A DNA stretch of 64,000 nt. Source: Pachyseris speciosa. Its lineage: Eukaryota > Cnidaria > Anthozoa > Scleractinia > Pachyseridae. The position numbers and the translations under genes were made by a program. The stretch spans positions 875,001-939,000 of the forward strand of contig JAEMWC010000197.1 of assembly GCA_016490735.1 (NCBI GenBank), read 5' to 3'. Below the pieces are notes generated by a model. That model was given only the letters and a program-made list of their open reading frames with translations, was not told the origin of the DNA and did not search any database. Positions 21,149 to 31,679 of this stretch are shown here, one piece after another; the stretch's first letter is position 1; every line of letters starts with the position of its first letter.

Positions 21149-21844
21149 CACGCGTCTTTTCGTCCAATTTCACACGTCAAAACATTCAATTTTTGTCATA
21201 TTTGGCTGTGCTCACGCGTCGTTCCTATGGAAACGGAGTACAATTTGGGATTTTGACCAATCGGAAATGATAAATTTTGCAGACTGCAATAAGTTGCAGA
21301 AGCATGACTATCAATTTCTTGCCAGGTGAATTTTCGACCCAATCAATCTAATCAGCCTCTCTCACCATAATCACACAAAAGAGCAGTTTTCAATTCATGA
21401 GAGTCCTAACACCAAACCAAAGTAATTACTGTGGCCAACTACAACAGACTCGAACAGCCGAAAGACCATTTGTGTACAAATGTGTACACATCATGCATTG
21501 CATCATGCCTACAAGGTGCATCAGTAAACGTATGTTGTTGTTTCTGTTGTGGTAAGTGGCAAGTAGGATAATCCAAGGTATACCACGAGAAAGCTTTCGT
21601 CACTATTTTATTCTAGAGCTAAGAAACTACGCGGGCCAATACAATGATTGCGACACAAGGTCAGTGTAGGATTGGAGGTACCGACGAATGAACATCGGCT
21701 ATCCTGCATTCTGATAAGCTGAATTTCCTGGCTATGGCAGATTTTGCAGATTATACGATTAGAATTAGAATTAGAATGGCATGGTAAAAATCGGATTATT
21801 AAAAACCTTGATGCCTGGATAATATAATTCCAGGGTTTTGGTCG

Positions 21845-22091
21845 CGGCAAGGTAAATATCCACCACTTTCACCGACACTGAGGTGAATAATTGTTTTAGT
21901 ATATACCACACAAGCTGAATAATTAGCGGACTAAAACATTACTTTATGTGTGACAATATACCGACAAGCGGTCGGAAATTGTAAAATCTCGCGCGCCGGC
22001 TGCTCGGAGGTGAATAGTACTTGCTAATTACCTCCGAGTTAACCAATCAGAGCGCGCGAAAAGTACTATTCACTTGTGTGGTATATACTAA
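21845..22091. mobile_element. Composite MITE: GGTAAATATCCACC unit plus TTAGTATATACCACACAAG unit
   Basis: Positions 21896-22091 have inverted ends TTAGTATATACCACACAAG / CTTGTGTGGTATATACTAA and an inner GC-rich hairpin around CTCGGAGGTGAATAGTACTT. The adjoining 21845-21895 carries half of the second unit (GGTAAATATCCACCAC...GAATAATTGTTT). The same two units lie side by side at 50540-50855 in the opposite orientation. Confidence 0.75.
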
Positions 22092-22692
22092 TAGCCATTA
22101 TACCATGACTGACAAATGGCGGCCATTAAATCGTATGATCTTCCGTGGAAAATGAAGTCAGCCAGATCCAGCAATGTTTCATAGTTGTTTCTAAAACAAT
22201 TATTCTACTCACGCTTGTTGGAAATGAGACCATTATAATCAACTTGGTGCCACTTATCATCTCATATCCAGTGCGCGCTCGTTGAATACTGTCAAATGTC
22301 CAACTAAGTGAGGGACAATGTGGATATAATATTGAAGCTTGTTTCCGTTAATTTGTCTCTACATTGCGTCTCTAAAAACCTAGAATACAGTTTGCTGTTT
22401 TCTAGGGTAACTTAACTAGAAGATGTTCTACTTTCAAAGTGCTCCCTTATTCAAATTGAGATCTATGTACGAAGAAGGTAAGTAAGCCAAATTGTACATT
22501 GGACAAAAATACTCCTCTAACCCCTACGCGAACATATAAACTTTCATTTCCTTTCACAAAAGGTGCTAATGATGGTTTACACGTAATAATACTGTGATCT
22601 CAGGAAACTGAAATATTTTTTTACAATCAGATTTCAGTTAGCTCAAATCGACCTCCTGGAACTTCTAAGAACAAGGTCAAAGAGTATTTCTG
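22092..22692. other. Spacer downstream of HypX-like copy A
   Basis: AT-rich, no gene, and without similarity to the sequence downstream of copy B beyond the stop codon. No clear poly-A signal chosen. Confidence 0.5.
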
Positions 22693-24507
22693 TCAATGAT
22701 ACACAAAGTTCTTTCTCGCTTGGTGGTACTCCGGGTCCTGAAAGTTTGTGGCCATTATTGCCAGTTCAATTGCGCGACATTCTTCAATCTTCTCCATCAT
22801 CTCCTTACTTGCTTTTCTGTTCTTTTCCCTGACAAAATGCCTCTGTAAAGGCGAGTTGGCAAGAAACGATGCGTGATGCTTGACCCAGTTGTCAAACTGT
22901 TCCACACCCTCGCCGACGCATCCATCCAGAAGACCGATGTCCGCAGCCTCGCAGGCCATGATGGGCTCAGCACTATTCAACAGCTCACTGGCCTTTTCGT
23001 GTCCCACGCGCTTAGGGAGGAAGTAGGTGTGATATTCTGAGCTGTACAGCTTCATTTTCTTGTAGTGAGGATTGAGCACAGACCCTTCACGGGCAAACGC
23101 GAAGTCGCTGGCTAAGGCCATCAGCGCTCCTCCAGCACCGGCATTTCCGCGCACAGCTGAGATCGTGATCTTTTTGCTGGTAAAGATGCAACGTACCACG
23201 TCATTAATGGCGTTGATGTTGTTCCACGATTCCTCCGCTGGGTCCTGTGCTGCTTCTATTACGTTCAAGTGGATACCGTTGCTGAACATATCATTGCCGC
23301 CCATCAGCACCATCACCTTGCACGAATCATTCTCTTCCACTTTCTTCAGAACAGTTATCAGGCGCTCACATTGCTTGGTACTCATAGCTCCGTTGTAAAA
23401 GTCAAAGTGCACAAAGCAGACGCCATCCGGAGTCATACTGGTCCAGATGTCCTGAAATGTGTTGGGATAAGAACCATGTGGGATTGGTAGAGTAGGCACA
23501 TCTGGGATGGTGGGCGCGTTGGTCTGTAACCACATAGTGGCCGGAAGTTTCAGCTTGTTCGTCTTGAGATGTGACACCCAAACAGCTCCTCTACCACACT
23601 TCACTAGGAGAGAGCCATGACGTTGGCCCAATATCTCGCCCGGCTTTCCCGTCAGAAATCTAAGTTTTCCTTTCTCCAGATGTGCTCCAAATAACCGAAA
23701 TGCCTTGGTCCATCCCCAGTCATCAGCTCCATGATTGGTGCGAAAATAACCGACAGCCCCTGGTGATGAATCAGACATGCGTATCTGACAAGCCACCTCA
23801 TCTGCAGACATTTCCCAGTTGATCGTTCGGTCACTCTTGATCATGTTTGGCCGGCAAGCTCCTCGCACAAGAGGATTGTTATAGTCCAGGGGTCTGGGTG
23901 CTCGTCCTTCTGTCAAGTTATCCATGGCCTCTAGTACGGCTTTGACAGCTGTTTGCGTCACTTCATTCACGTACAAGCTGGATTTGGTCAGGGTGTTAAT
24001 GTTCCGTCGCTTGATCGGAAAGGTTTGGGTGCTCCAGATGTCTCCAGCGTCCATCTCCTCAGCCGCTTGCAGTATGCTGACGCCCCACTCATCCTCCCTG
24101 TCATATAGTGCCCAGTCGATTAAACTCGCACCGCGATCACCCTCGATTCCAGGATGGACGATCCAGCAAGGGGTTCTGGGATTAGAAAACACCTCCTCTG
24201 GGATACGTTTGGTGAGAAATGGACATAGGATGAGATCAGGCTGTGCGTCTGCTGCGAGCTCGGTCATCTGCCCTGGATCATTGATCTCATGCACGGTGAT
24301 ATTGTGTTGTCTCTTCGTTAATTCGAGAGCCATCCTTTGGCTGAGGCTGTTGTGCTTGTTTGAGAAGAATAGGATGTTAAGCTTCCTATCTGGCTCTGGG
24401 CAAATTGAAAAGTGCTCTGGATGCAATAGCTGTGATTCAAGTCTTCCGTGAAGAAGCGACAGGAGATGTGGCTTGAGAAAGCTTTTCAGAGTAGTGATCC
24501 TCGACAT
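22693..24507 (-). CDS. hypX: HypX/HoxX-like formyltransferase-crotonase fusion protein, copy A, 604 aa
   Basis: Residues 43-220 form a formyltransferase-type Rossmann domain: LNILFFSN at 43-50, WIVHPGIEGDRGAS at 115-128 with the catalytic-type His118, and EMDAGDIW at 151-158 with Asp156. Residues 225-320 resemble the C-terminal formyltransferase domain. Residues 360-555 are a crotonase (enoyl-CoA hydratase) fold with MGGNDMFSNGIHLN and GNAGAGG as oxyanion-hole loops and NPHYKKMKLYSSEYHTY as the segment unique to HypX. In bacteria HypX uses N10-formyl-tetrahydrofolate and CoA to make formyl-CoA and then CO for the [NiFe]-hydrogenase cofactor. The coding region is free of introns; TTTTTTTTACAG lies just before the ATG and may be a 5' UTR acceptor. 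The first 30 residues are basic, hydroxylated and nearly without acids, as in mitochondrial presequences. GC content is visibly above its surroundings. Function in an animal is unknown; bacterial origin by transfer is inferred. Confidence 0.88.
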   Translation of the reverse strand: MSRITTLKSFLKPHLLSLLHGRLESQLLHPEHFSICPEPDRKLNILFFSNKHNSLSQRMALELTKRQHNITVHEINDPGQMTELAADAQPDLILCPFLTKRIPEEVFSNPRTPCWIVHPGIEGDRGASLIDWALYDREDEWGVSILQAAEEMDAGDIWSTQTFPIKRRNINTLTKSSLYVNEVTQTAVKAVLEAMDNLTEGRAPRPLDYNNPLVRGACRPNMIKSDRTINWEMSADEVACQIRMSDSSPGAVGYFRTNHGADDWGWTKAFRLFGAHLEKGKLRFLTGKPGEILGQRHGSLLVKCGRGAVWVSHLKTNKLKLPATMWLQTNAPTIPDVPTLPIPHGSYPNTFQDIWTSMTPDGVCFVHFDFYNGAMSTKQCERLITVLKKVEENDSCKVMVLMGGNDMFSNGIHLNVIEAAQDPAEESWNNINAINDVVRCIFTSKKITISAVRGNAGAGGALMALASDFAFAREGSVLNPHYKKMKLYSSEYHTYFLPKRVGHEKASELLNSAEPIMACEAADIGLLDGCVGEGVEQFDNWVKHHASFLANSPLQRHFVREKNRKASKEMMEKIEECRAIELAIMATNFQDPEYHQARKNFVYH

Positions 24508-24539
24508 TTTCGCTGTAAAAAAAATACAAGGATATTTTA

Positions 24540-27223
24540 AGTTAGTGATGCCTGTAAAGTCCTAGATCTCGGATAATCAAAGGAGAAAGGAATCACACTC
24601 GCAGCTAGCCAACCTTTCGAGAAACGTTTGGTTACTTCTTAAACCCTTAAAGGCGCTACGTTTCGTATACAACGGAAAATGAGCAACCATCAGGCAACAT
24701 TGTTTGGGCTTAGATTTCACTTATTTTCTTCATTGGCTTCTGTGCCAGGAGGGAGGTGTCGTCTCCAGGCAAAACAGTGGTCGCCATCACTACCAGTGTG
24801 ACGTCACGTCATTCATAAGCGATTTTGACGGGCAAATTTGCGATACGGTATCTTCCGAAAAAATACAGAATGTACCACGGCTTTCACTTTTTCATATGCT
24901 ATTTTAGATGCTATTTAGGATTGAAAAAAGAAAAAAAAGATTTGTTTGAAATAATTTTCAATAGGCTTCAGTAAGTCTCCAACAGCCTCATATTCCGAAT
25001 AAAAAGGAACTCGCATAGGTTAATTCGTCGCCAGTTTTTGTTCGCGTGTTAACGTTTTCAGCCGAGAGTTAGCGTAGTGATGCAGTGTTATTATGAAGAG
25101 GCGTGAGGTTTGGCACATGCATGGTATGTTAAGCTTGCCGAGTGCCGCTTGTGCTTCAGTGCCAGCCGTTTTGGCATGAGGTCAGATATTTGGTTCCAGT
25201 TGATTATCCGTGTGTTTCGGACCGTTTCATGCCGATTGTAATGAGGGAGGTATATTAGGTATAACCGCCAAAAGAAGAAGCCAAAGATACATTTAAGCAA
25301 TGCCTTTTCACGCCGAACAAAGTATCCCTGGTGTCATCTTTGCTTGAGCTACCAAGAGGTAACAACTTTCCACTCACATGGCCATGGAATTCCGAATGGC
25401 CTTGGTTTACTAATAAAGGCCGCCACATCACTCAGTTTTATTGACAGTGCTCGGGCACTGCACCTGAATTTTTGCATATATGTAGGACGTATTACGTAAT
25501 AATCCATAGTGATAACATTATTTTTATATCAAACTAAATGTCCTAAAAGCAAACAAAGAAAACAACGATGTTAGACTTTTACGGATGCTCTGAACATCAT
25601 GTGCTTATAACCGGCTTACGATTCATCTGTATTTCATTTGATTCTGTTCTTTTAAATAAAAACAGCAATCGGAGTGCAGGATTTAAGCCACTTGGGCGAG
25701 TTGTTTGTAGTCTGCAAGTGCTAGAGGCCCCAACATTGTTGACAAAGAACATTCAATATTGATGGGCCCAAGATGTCGGGTGCGTTTGAATACGCCGTGA
25801 AATGTTGTTGGCAGTTGTTGAGCGAAGATCGAACAGCTTTAAAGCTTAAGAGCCAACAGTCCCAACATTTCTTTTGTCTTGTGATCGTTGAAGCGTAGCC
25901 TAGCAATGTTGCCTGCATTTGAGCGCGCACGTGTTGCATTCGATTTAAAATGGTGGACAAGCAGCAGCTAAAGCAGGTTTGTGGCTTGCTTTTTGTCTCA
26001 GAATCCATTGCATTGCTAGAGTATGTCCAATATTGTTGGAACTTGTTGGGATCGTTTGAACAAGTTCCACAACACTGCTTAACGACCTCCAACAATGGAA
26101 ATGATGCGAGCATTTGCAAGAGCCTTAACCTGTGATCAGGTCCTACCACTTTCCAGACAAAACGTATCGGTGTAATACGAAATTAAACAACAAGGTAGCC
26201 TTGAAAAAGAAGTCTAAAAAATGAAAGAAACTAGGCCTGTATCTTGCTGTAAGTATGACCGGCTTTCCATTCACACCCATTCCCTTGTAATGGATAGTCA
26301 CTTCGTGGCGTATGTGTCCCCGCGGCTTCAGTCAACAGCGAAGCAAATTTACCTCTTTATTCAAAGTAACCAACTGATCGACCAAAGGCAACAAAATTTG
26401 ACTAGAAAATCTAGGCACGCTATGAGGCCTCCCAAGGGGTGGTCTGGTGTCGCTTTGTCGCTCGTTTACGACTCTGTCTCTCGCTTGTTTTTTTAGAGAC
26501 AAATGTTGCTGTTGCAAAGAAAACAAAGACAAATGGAAAGTGAATTGTCACTGTTGTTAACTGTCGCGCGTTTTTTTTTTCCAAATTTTGTCGGTTGTCG
26601 GTGTTTTGGGAGAAGATTGTCGCCTTTTTTCGGAACCATTTGGCTTGTCGCCTCTACCCCTTGGAAGCCCTCCGCTATGCTAGAACCGACTATCGAATTG
26701 AGCAAATGCGATCTGATTTGTATTTAGAATAAACCACAACCATAAAATCGAGCTGAATCGTCCAAAGCTAATCAGATTGCAGAATTCAATTCAGCTGGGA
26801 ATCAGGAATTCAGCTGGAATCGTTAACTAATTAAGAATCAAACAACATGCAACTTTTACTCCTTAGATTGTCGGCCCTACCTGTGCTCAGATGCAACAGC
26901 TCCCTGGTTGTACAGTTGCCTGCGTCGCCGGCCACTCGTCATGTACGACTGATCTCTGATCACGTTAATTTCACGTGACTTCGGCACGCGACATCCCTGA
27001 ACGCTCTCTGAAAAACAACTGCGTTGATTGAGATTTCTGATAACGTTTCATGCACGTGACTTGACCTATGGATTGAAAAATGGGATTTATGCCCCAAAAG
27101 CATTCAGATGTTGATATTCCCGGCCGCTAAATTAACAGTAAATCTGAAGGTTGAGAAGAAGCTCGTTTTTGTGTTAAATGTACCAAGAGAACCAAGAAAA
27201 ACTTCTGGCTTGCCTGTAATGTA
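24540..27223. other. Spacer between the HypX-like copies, first part
   Basis: No gene recognised. 25700-26150 has loosely inverted CAACATTGTTG words suggesting an old MITE, and ORFs here are short and unlike anything known to me. The sequence has no resemblance to the upstream flank of copy B beyond about 35 bp at the ATG. Confidence 0.5.
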
Positions 27224-27571
27224 TCAGTCAATTCCAAGAGCGACCACCCCCCACCCCCGGGGGCATATCCCGGGTATTTGACTCGAACTGTGTCCCGAAC
27301 GGTACAAGGTTTCGGATTTGGCTTGCAAAGGTAAGGGATTTTAGACTAAAATATTTATTATAAGCGGGAGGGCGTGCCAAAATACTTCATGCAACGAGTG
27401 ATTTGCAATAGGTTTATACTTGATTTGCCCTCTTTGAGGCCCCGATGGTGGGGCATTTGACCGTTTAAACTGGAAACACAACGGAGCAATTGATCAAAAT
27501 TTTCCAAAAAAGTCGAATGCCCGGGAGTTTTCCCGGGGGGAGGGGGGATGGGCGCTTTTGGAATTGACTGA
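27224..27571. mobile_element. MITE with TCAGTCAATTCCAA ends
   Basis: Left end TCAGTCAATTCCAAGAGCG, right end CGCTTTTGGAATTGACTGA, followed inward by ACCACCCCCCACC and its complement GGGGGGATGGG. The 348 bp element is non-coding. Confidence 0.8.
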
Positions 27572-27798
27572 GACAGACATAACGAGCTAAGCTCTCGGCT
27601 ACATCGAGTGAGGATTTTAAAGCCGAGTTCAGTCTGAGAGGTGAAATATAAATACATAAATGTAATAAAAATTAACGATAAATGTAATACCAGCCATAAT
27701 AATCTGACTCACCATAAATGTAAGAAATTTTAGCTATAAATGTAGTAAATTTGTTATCTCTTTGAAATGGAGTTTAGAATTAAGTGTTCAGGTAGTTA

Positions 27799-28184
27799 GG
27801 CCCGGTTCAAACGTCGACCTTTTATGCGACGAATCAAATCATTTGATTCGGCGCATTAGAAGTTCGACGTTTGAATCAATTAAATCATTGACGAATTTGA
27901 TTTGGGTCGACCCAACTATTAAATTCGACCGAGTCGGTCGTATTTAATAGTTCGGTCGACCCAAATCAAATCGTCGAATTTAATTGATTCAAACGTCGAA
28001 CTTCTCATGTGCCGAATCTAATGCATAAATTATTTTAATGTATTTTCGGAAAAACACCAAGAGTAACATTTAATTCGACGCATTTAATTCGACCTCTGAA
28101 TCAACGTCGAATTTCAATTTATTTGGGTCGATCCAAAGAGGCATTTGATTCGGCGCTTGAAAAGTTCGACGTTTGAACTGGGCC
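27799..28184. mobile_element. PIF/Harbinger-like MITE, GGCCCGGTTCAAACGTCGA ends
   Basis: GGCCCGGTTCAAACGTCGA at the left is complemented (one or two mismatches) by TCGACGTTTGAACTGGGCC at the right, with TTA on both sides as a likely 3 bp target duplication. The interior repeats TTCGACG / CGTCGAA and GGGTCGACCC and has an inner palindrome. TTA duplications and GGCC termini fit PIF/Harbinger by family knowledge. Confidence 0.75.
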
Positions 28185-28300
28185 TTAGTCCATTGTTTAG
28201 ATTAGTACTGTTTATTATTTTTCACATTCATACTACACACTCAGCGGAGTTTTTACGAGAATTCCACTTCATTGTTTTGCTTTCTTTTCAATTTGCTTTT

Positions 28301-28591
28301 AGTATAAATCTACTAGCGTTCTATCACGAATGCCGTTCTCTGATTTGCTACGCTACTCGTTATTTATTCTGTGATAGATAGTGAGCAGCGGTTGACGACC
28401 GCATCTTCGCGTTTTCGAAGTGTCTTCGAGGAAGATTTAGACAATTTGCTTGTTTAGTTTTGAACGACTAGTAGATTTACACTAAAACAATTAGATTATT
28501 CGCTCTCGATTTCTATGCGTGATAGCTGAATCGGGCTGCGCCCTCATCAGCTATCACGCGATAAAAATCTCGAGCTCATAATCTAATTGTT
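28301..28591. mobile_element. MITE AGTATAAATCTACTAG plus adjoining AACAATTAGATTAT hairpin
   Basis: 28301-28483 has inverted ends AGTATAAATCTACTAG / CTAGTAGATTTACACT. 28486-28591 is a 106 bp hairpin with ends AACAATTAG / CTAATTGTT and the stem GCGTGATAGCTGA / CAGCTATCACGC. The same pair of units recurs at 35374-35804 and 43437-43719. Confidence 0.8.
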
Positions 28592-29534
28592 AAGTAAAAT
28601 CAACGCAGGGCGGGATTTACACTGGAATTGCGCAACTCGAGAAAAGATCGATTAGGTTAGCCAGATTATTATCGATGTTGCAGTGTTCTACTACAGCTAT
28701 TGGAGATGCAAAGAACGAGAAGTTAAAATCCATCATGGTGGAAAGTGCACCATGTTGTTAAGCCACGAACTAAAAGTCTCTCAGTTTCTACTTTCACTCC
28801 GACAGAACTTTCCAGGGTCCATTGTTTGCTATCCGCGGGTTAAGGGAGGCGAAAACTCATGAATTGAGCCTTCACGCAAAACCATCATACAACAGAAATG
28901 TAACGGTAAAGTAAACAATCAGAAATAAAAAAACCCAGGGATTTTGACTAAATACCGGACAGTTTAGCAGCGGTGGAAACTTAACGCCAAGTGGAATTCT
29001 CCCAAAAACTACTTCTGAATGTGTAGTATGAATGTGAAAGTAATGAAACATTTTCAGTTTCCTTCGTCCAAGCCAGTCTGTATTGGGTGCGTTACTTTTT
29101 GGGTGCAAGTTACCATCTGCAGCTACTTTTGTGGTTGTTGTAGACATCACCGCTTTTGCTTATAACGGCCAGCATTTTTTATATATATATTTTTTCAATG
29201 AAAGTTGAAAAATAAAACCTTAACACTTCTATGCACTTACTGTCTTTTAAAACTGAGACTTTTGATTGAGGTTACTCAACCAAGTAGTTGTTAAGATGGT
29301 ACCAAAATAAGATTTCAATGCCGTAAGAACTCTCTCCGCTCTTAACTCAAAACAACAACGACCTACACGATAGCGTTCAATGACACTAGATTAAACCTTT
29401 GTTTTTTAAAACAAACTTTCTTGAACTCAAATCGGCTTTGCTGAAATTCTACTGGGCTAGCTAATTGTTTTACATCGGCACCTAAAAACACCCTCCGGTT
29501 TACAGCAAGGTTACCCTTAATATACTGTTTCGGA
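28592..29534. other. Spacer downstream of HypX-like copy B
   Basis: AT-rich with no gene recognised. Similarity to the copy A downstream flank stops at the stop codon. Confidence 0.5.
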
Positions 29535-31343
29535 TTAGTGATAGACAAAGTTCTTTCTCGCTTGGTGGTACTCCGGGTCCTGAAAGTTTGTGGCCATTAT
29601 TGCCAGTTCATTTGCGCGACTTTCTTCAATCTTCTCCATCATCTCCTTACTTGCTTTTCTGTTCTTTTCCCTGACAAAATGCCTCTGTAAAGGCGAGATG
29701 GCAAGAAACGATGCGTGATGCTTGACCCAGTTGTCAAACTGTTCCACACCCTCGCCGACGCATCCATCCAGAAGACCGATGTCCGCAGCCTCGCAGGCCA
29801 TGATGGGCTCAGCACTATTCAACAGCTCACTGGCCTTTTCGTGTCCCACGCGCTTAGGGAGGAAGTAGGTGTGATATTCTGAGCCGTACAGCTTCATTTT
29901 CTTGTAGTGAGGATTGAGCACAGACCCTTCACGGGCAAACGCGAAGTCGCTGGCTAAGGCCATCATCGTTCCTCCAGCACCGGCATTTCCGCGCACAGCT
30001 GAGATCGTGATCTTTTTGCTGGTAAAGACGCAACGCACCACGTCATTAATGGCGTTGATGTTGTTCCACGATTCCTCCGTCGGGTCCTGTGCTGCTTCTA
30101 TTACGTTCAAGTGGATACCGTTGCTGAACATATCATTGCCGCCCATCAGCACCATCACCTTGCACGAATCATTCTCTTCCACTTTCTTCAGAACAGTTAT
30201 CAGGCGCTCACATTGCTTGGTACTCATAGCTCCGTTGTAAAAGTCAAAGTGCACAAAGCAGACGCCATCCGGAGTCATACTGGTCCAGATGTCCTGAAAT
30301 GTATTGGGAGAAGAACCATGTGGGATTGGTAGAGTAGGCACATCCGGGATGGTGGGCGCGTTGGTCTGTAACCACATAGTGGCCGGAAGTTTCAGCTTGT
30401 TCGTCTTGAGATGTGTCACCCAAACAGCTCCTCTACCACACTTCACTAGAAGAGAGCCATGACGCTGGCCCAATATCTCGCCCGGCTTTCCCGTCAGAAA
30501 TCTAAGTTTTCCTTTTTCCAGGTGTGCTCCAAATAACCGAAATGCCTTGGTCCATCCCCAGTCATCAGCTCCATGATTGGTGCGAAAATAACCGAGAGCC
30601 CCTGGTGATGAATCAGACATGCGTATCTGACAAGCCACCTCATCTGCAGACATTTCCCAGTTGATCGTTCGGTCACTCTTGATCATGTTTGGCCGGCAAG
30701 CTCCTCGCACAAGAGGATTGTTGTAGTCCAGGGGTCTGGGTGCTCGTCCTTCTGTCAAGTTATCCATGGCCTCTAGTACGGCTTTGACAGCTGTTTGCGT
30801 CACTTCATTCACGTACAAGCTGGATTTGGTCAGGGTGTTAATGTTCCGTCGCTTGATCGGAAAGGTTTGGGTGCTCCAGATGTCTCCAGCGTCCATCTCC
30901 TCAGCCGCTTGCAGTATGCTGACGCCCCACTCATCCTCCCTGTCATATAGTGCCCAGTCGATTGAACTCGCACCGCGATCACCCTCGATTCCAGGATGGA
31001 CGATCCAGCAAGGGGTTCTGGGATTAGAAAACACCACCTCTGGGATACGTTTGGTGAGAAATGGACATAGGATGAGATCAGGCTGTGCGTCTGCTGCGAG
31101 CTCGGTCATCTGCCCTGGATCATTGATCTCATGCACGGTGATATTGTGTTGTCTCTTCGTTAATTCGAGAGCCATCCTTTGGCTGAGGCTGTTGTGCTTG
31201 TTTGAGAAGAATAGGATGTTAAGTCTTTTTCTCAACTCCGGACGAATCGAGACATGTTGTGTTACTTGTGACTCAAGTCGTCTGTGGTTTGGAGACAGGA
31301 AACGTGGCTTGAGAAAGTTTATCAGAGTGGTTATCCTCGACAT
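29535..31343 (-). CDS. hypX: HypX/HoxX-like formyltransferase-crotonase fusion protein, copy B, 602 aa
   Basis: Same architecture as copy A. An upstream in-frame ATG would add 15 residues, but the conserved start MSRITTL at 31343 is preferred because both copies share it and TTTTTTTGCAG stands right before it. From residue 41 on I count 22 base differences from copy A (13 change an amino acid, 9 are silent); in copy A numbering these include E105V, L129S, V252L, S312T, Y347S, A424T, S489G, N551I and I580N. Residues 1-40 differ strongly (about half identical) yet keep a basic, presequence-like composition. Copy B has LYGSEY, which I recall as the family form, where copy A has LYSSEY. No intron is seen in the coding region. 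A TATA-like CTATAAATAG lies about 60 bp upstream. Probably an active paralogue; expression is not shown by the sequence. Confidence 0.88.
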   Translation of the reverse strand: MSRITTLINFLKPRFLSPNHRRLESQVTQHVSIRPELRKRLNILFFSNKHNSLSQRMALELTKRQHNITVHEINDPGQMTELAADAQPDLILCPFLTKRIPEVVFSNPRTPCWIVHPGIEGDRGASSIDWALYDREDEWGVSILQAAEEMDAGDIWSTQTFPIKRRNINTLTKSSLYVNEVTQTAVKAVLEAMDNLTEGRAPRPLDYNNPLVRGACRPNMIKSDRTINWEMSADEVACQIRMSDSSPGALGYFRTNHGADDWGWTKAFRLFGAHLEKGKLRFLTGKPGEILGQRHGSLLVKCGRGAVWVTHLKTNKLKLPATMWLQTNAPTIPDVPTLPIPHGSSPNTFQDIWTSMTPDGVCFVHFDFYNGAMSTKQCERLITVLKKVEENDSCKVMVLMGGNDMFSNGIHLNVIEAAQDPTEESWNNINAINDVVRCVFTSKKITISAVRGNAGAGGTMMALASDFAFAREGSVLNPHYKKMKLYGSEYHTYFLPKRVGHEKASELLNSAEPIMACEAADIGLLDGCVGEGVEQFDNWVKHHASFLAISPLQRHFVREKNRKASKEMMEKIEESRANELAIMATNFQDPEYHQARKNFVYH

Positions 31344-31398
31344 CTTCCCTGCAAAAAAATAATAAGGATAAAATTTTACATCGGTCATCAGTTAAGTC

Positions 31399-31406
31399 TA
31401 TTTATA
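31399..31406 (-). promoter_or_regulatory. Candidate TATA box of HypX-like copy B
   Basis: Minus-strand CTATAAATAG, 56 bp before the ATG, leaving room for a 25-30 bp distance to a start site in the short leader. Copy A has no equivalent. Confidence 0.35.
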
Positions 31407-31679
31407 GAGTGGACACTGTTATACTCGCCTTTTGATTGGTCTATAAGAGAGTTTCCATTTAAAATATACACCGACGAACGACCTAATGAGTCGGAAGAAA
31501 GTAAGCAATGTATAAAACAAATAGATTCTATTTGGCCGTGGGTGTGTATGGATGGAGGACGTCAAAACATTGTCAGAACTCTCAGTCACGCTGCTCACCT
31601 ACGGCTCCTAGCGTAATTCCTTGTTCTTAGCACGTTTTCACGTCGTCCATCCAGGAGTGCTCGATGGAGCCGATCTGCA

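Noticed and set aside
23924..24451. 175 aa plus-strand ORF (and its counterpart at 30766-31362)
   Set aside because: Antisense shadow of the HypX-like coding regions; duplicated only because the genes are.
25721..26149. 142 aa minus-strand ORF
   Set aside because: Lies in repeat-like CAACATTGTTG sequence; composition and lack of motifs argue against a gene.
22693..31343. Bacterial contamination as source of the HypX-like genes
   Set aside because: Both copies sit in sequence containing the same MITE families as the rest of the window, with no bacterial neighbours.
31344..31388. 15-residue N-terminal extension of HypX-like copy B
   Set aside because: Not present in copy A, and it would be read through the T-run/CAG acceptor-like segment.
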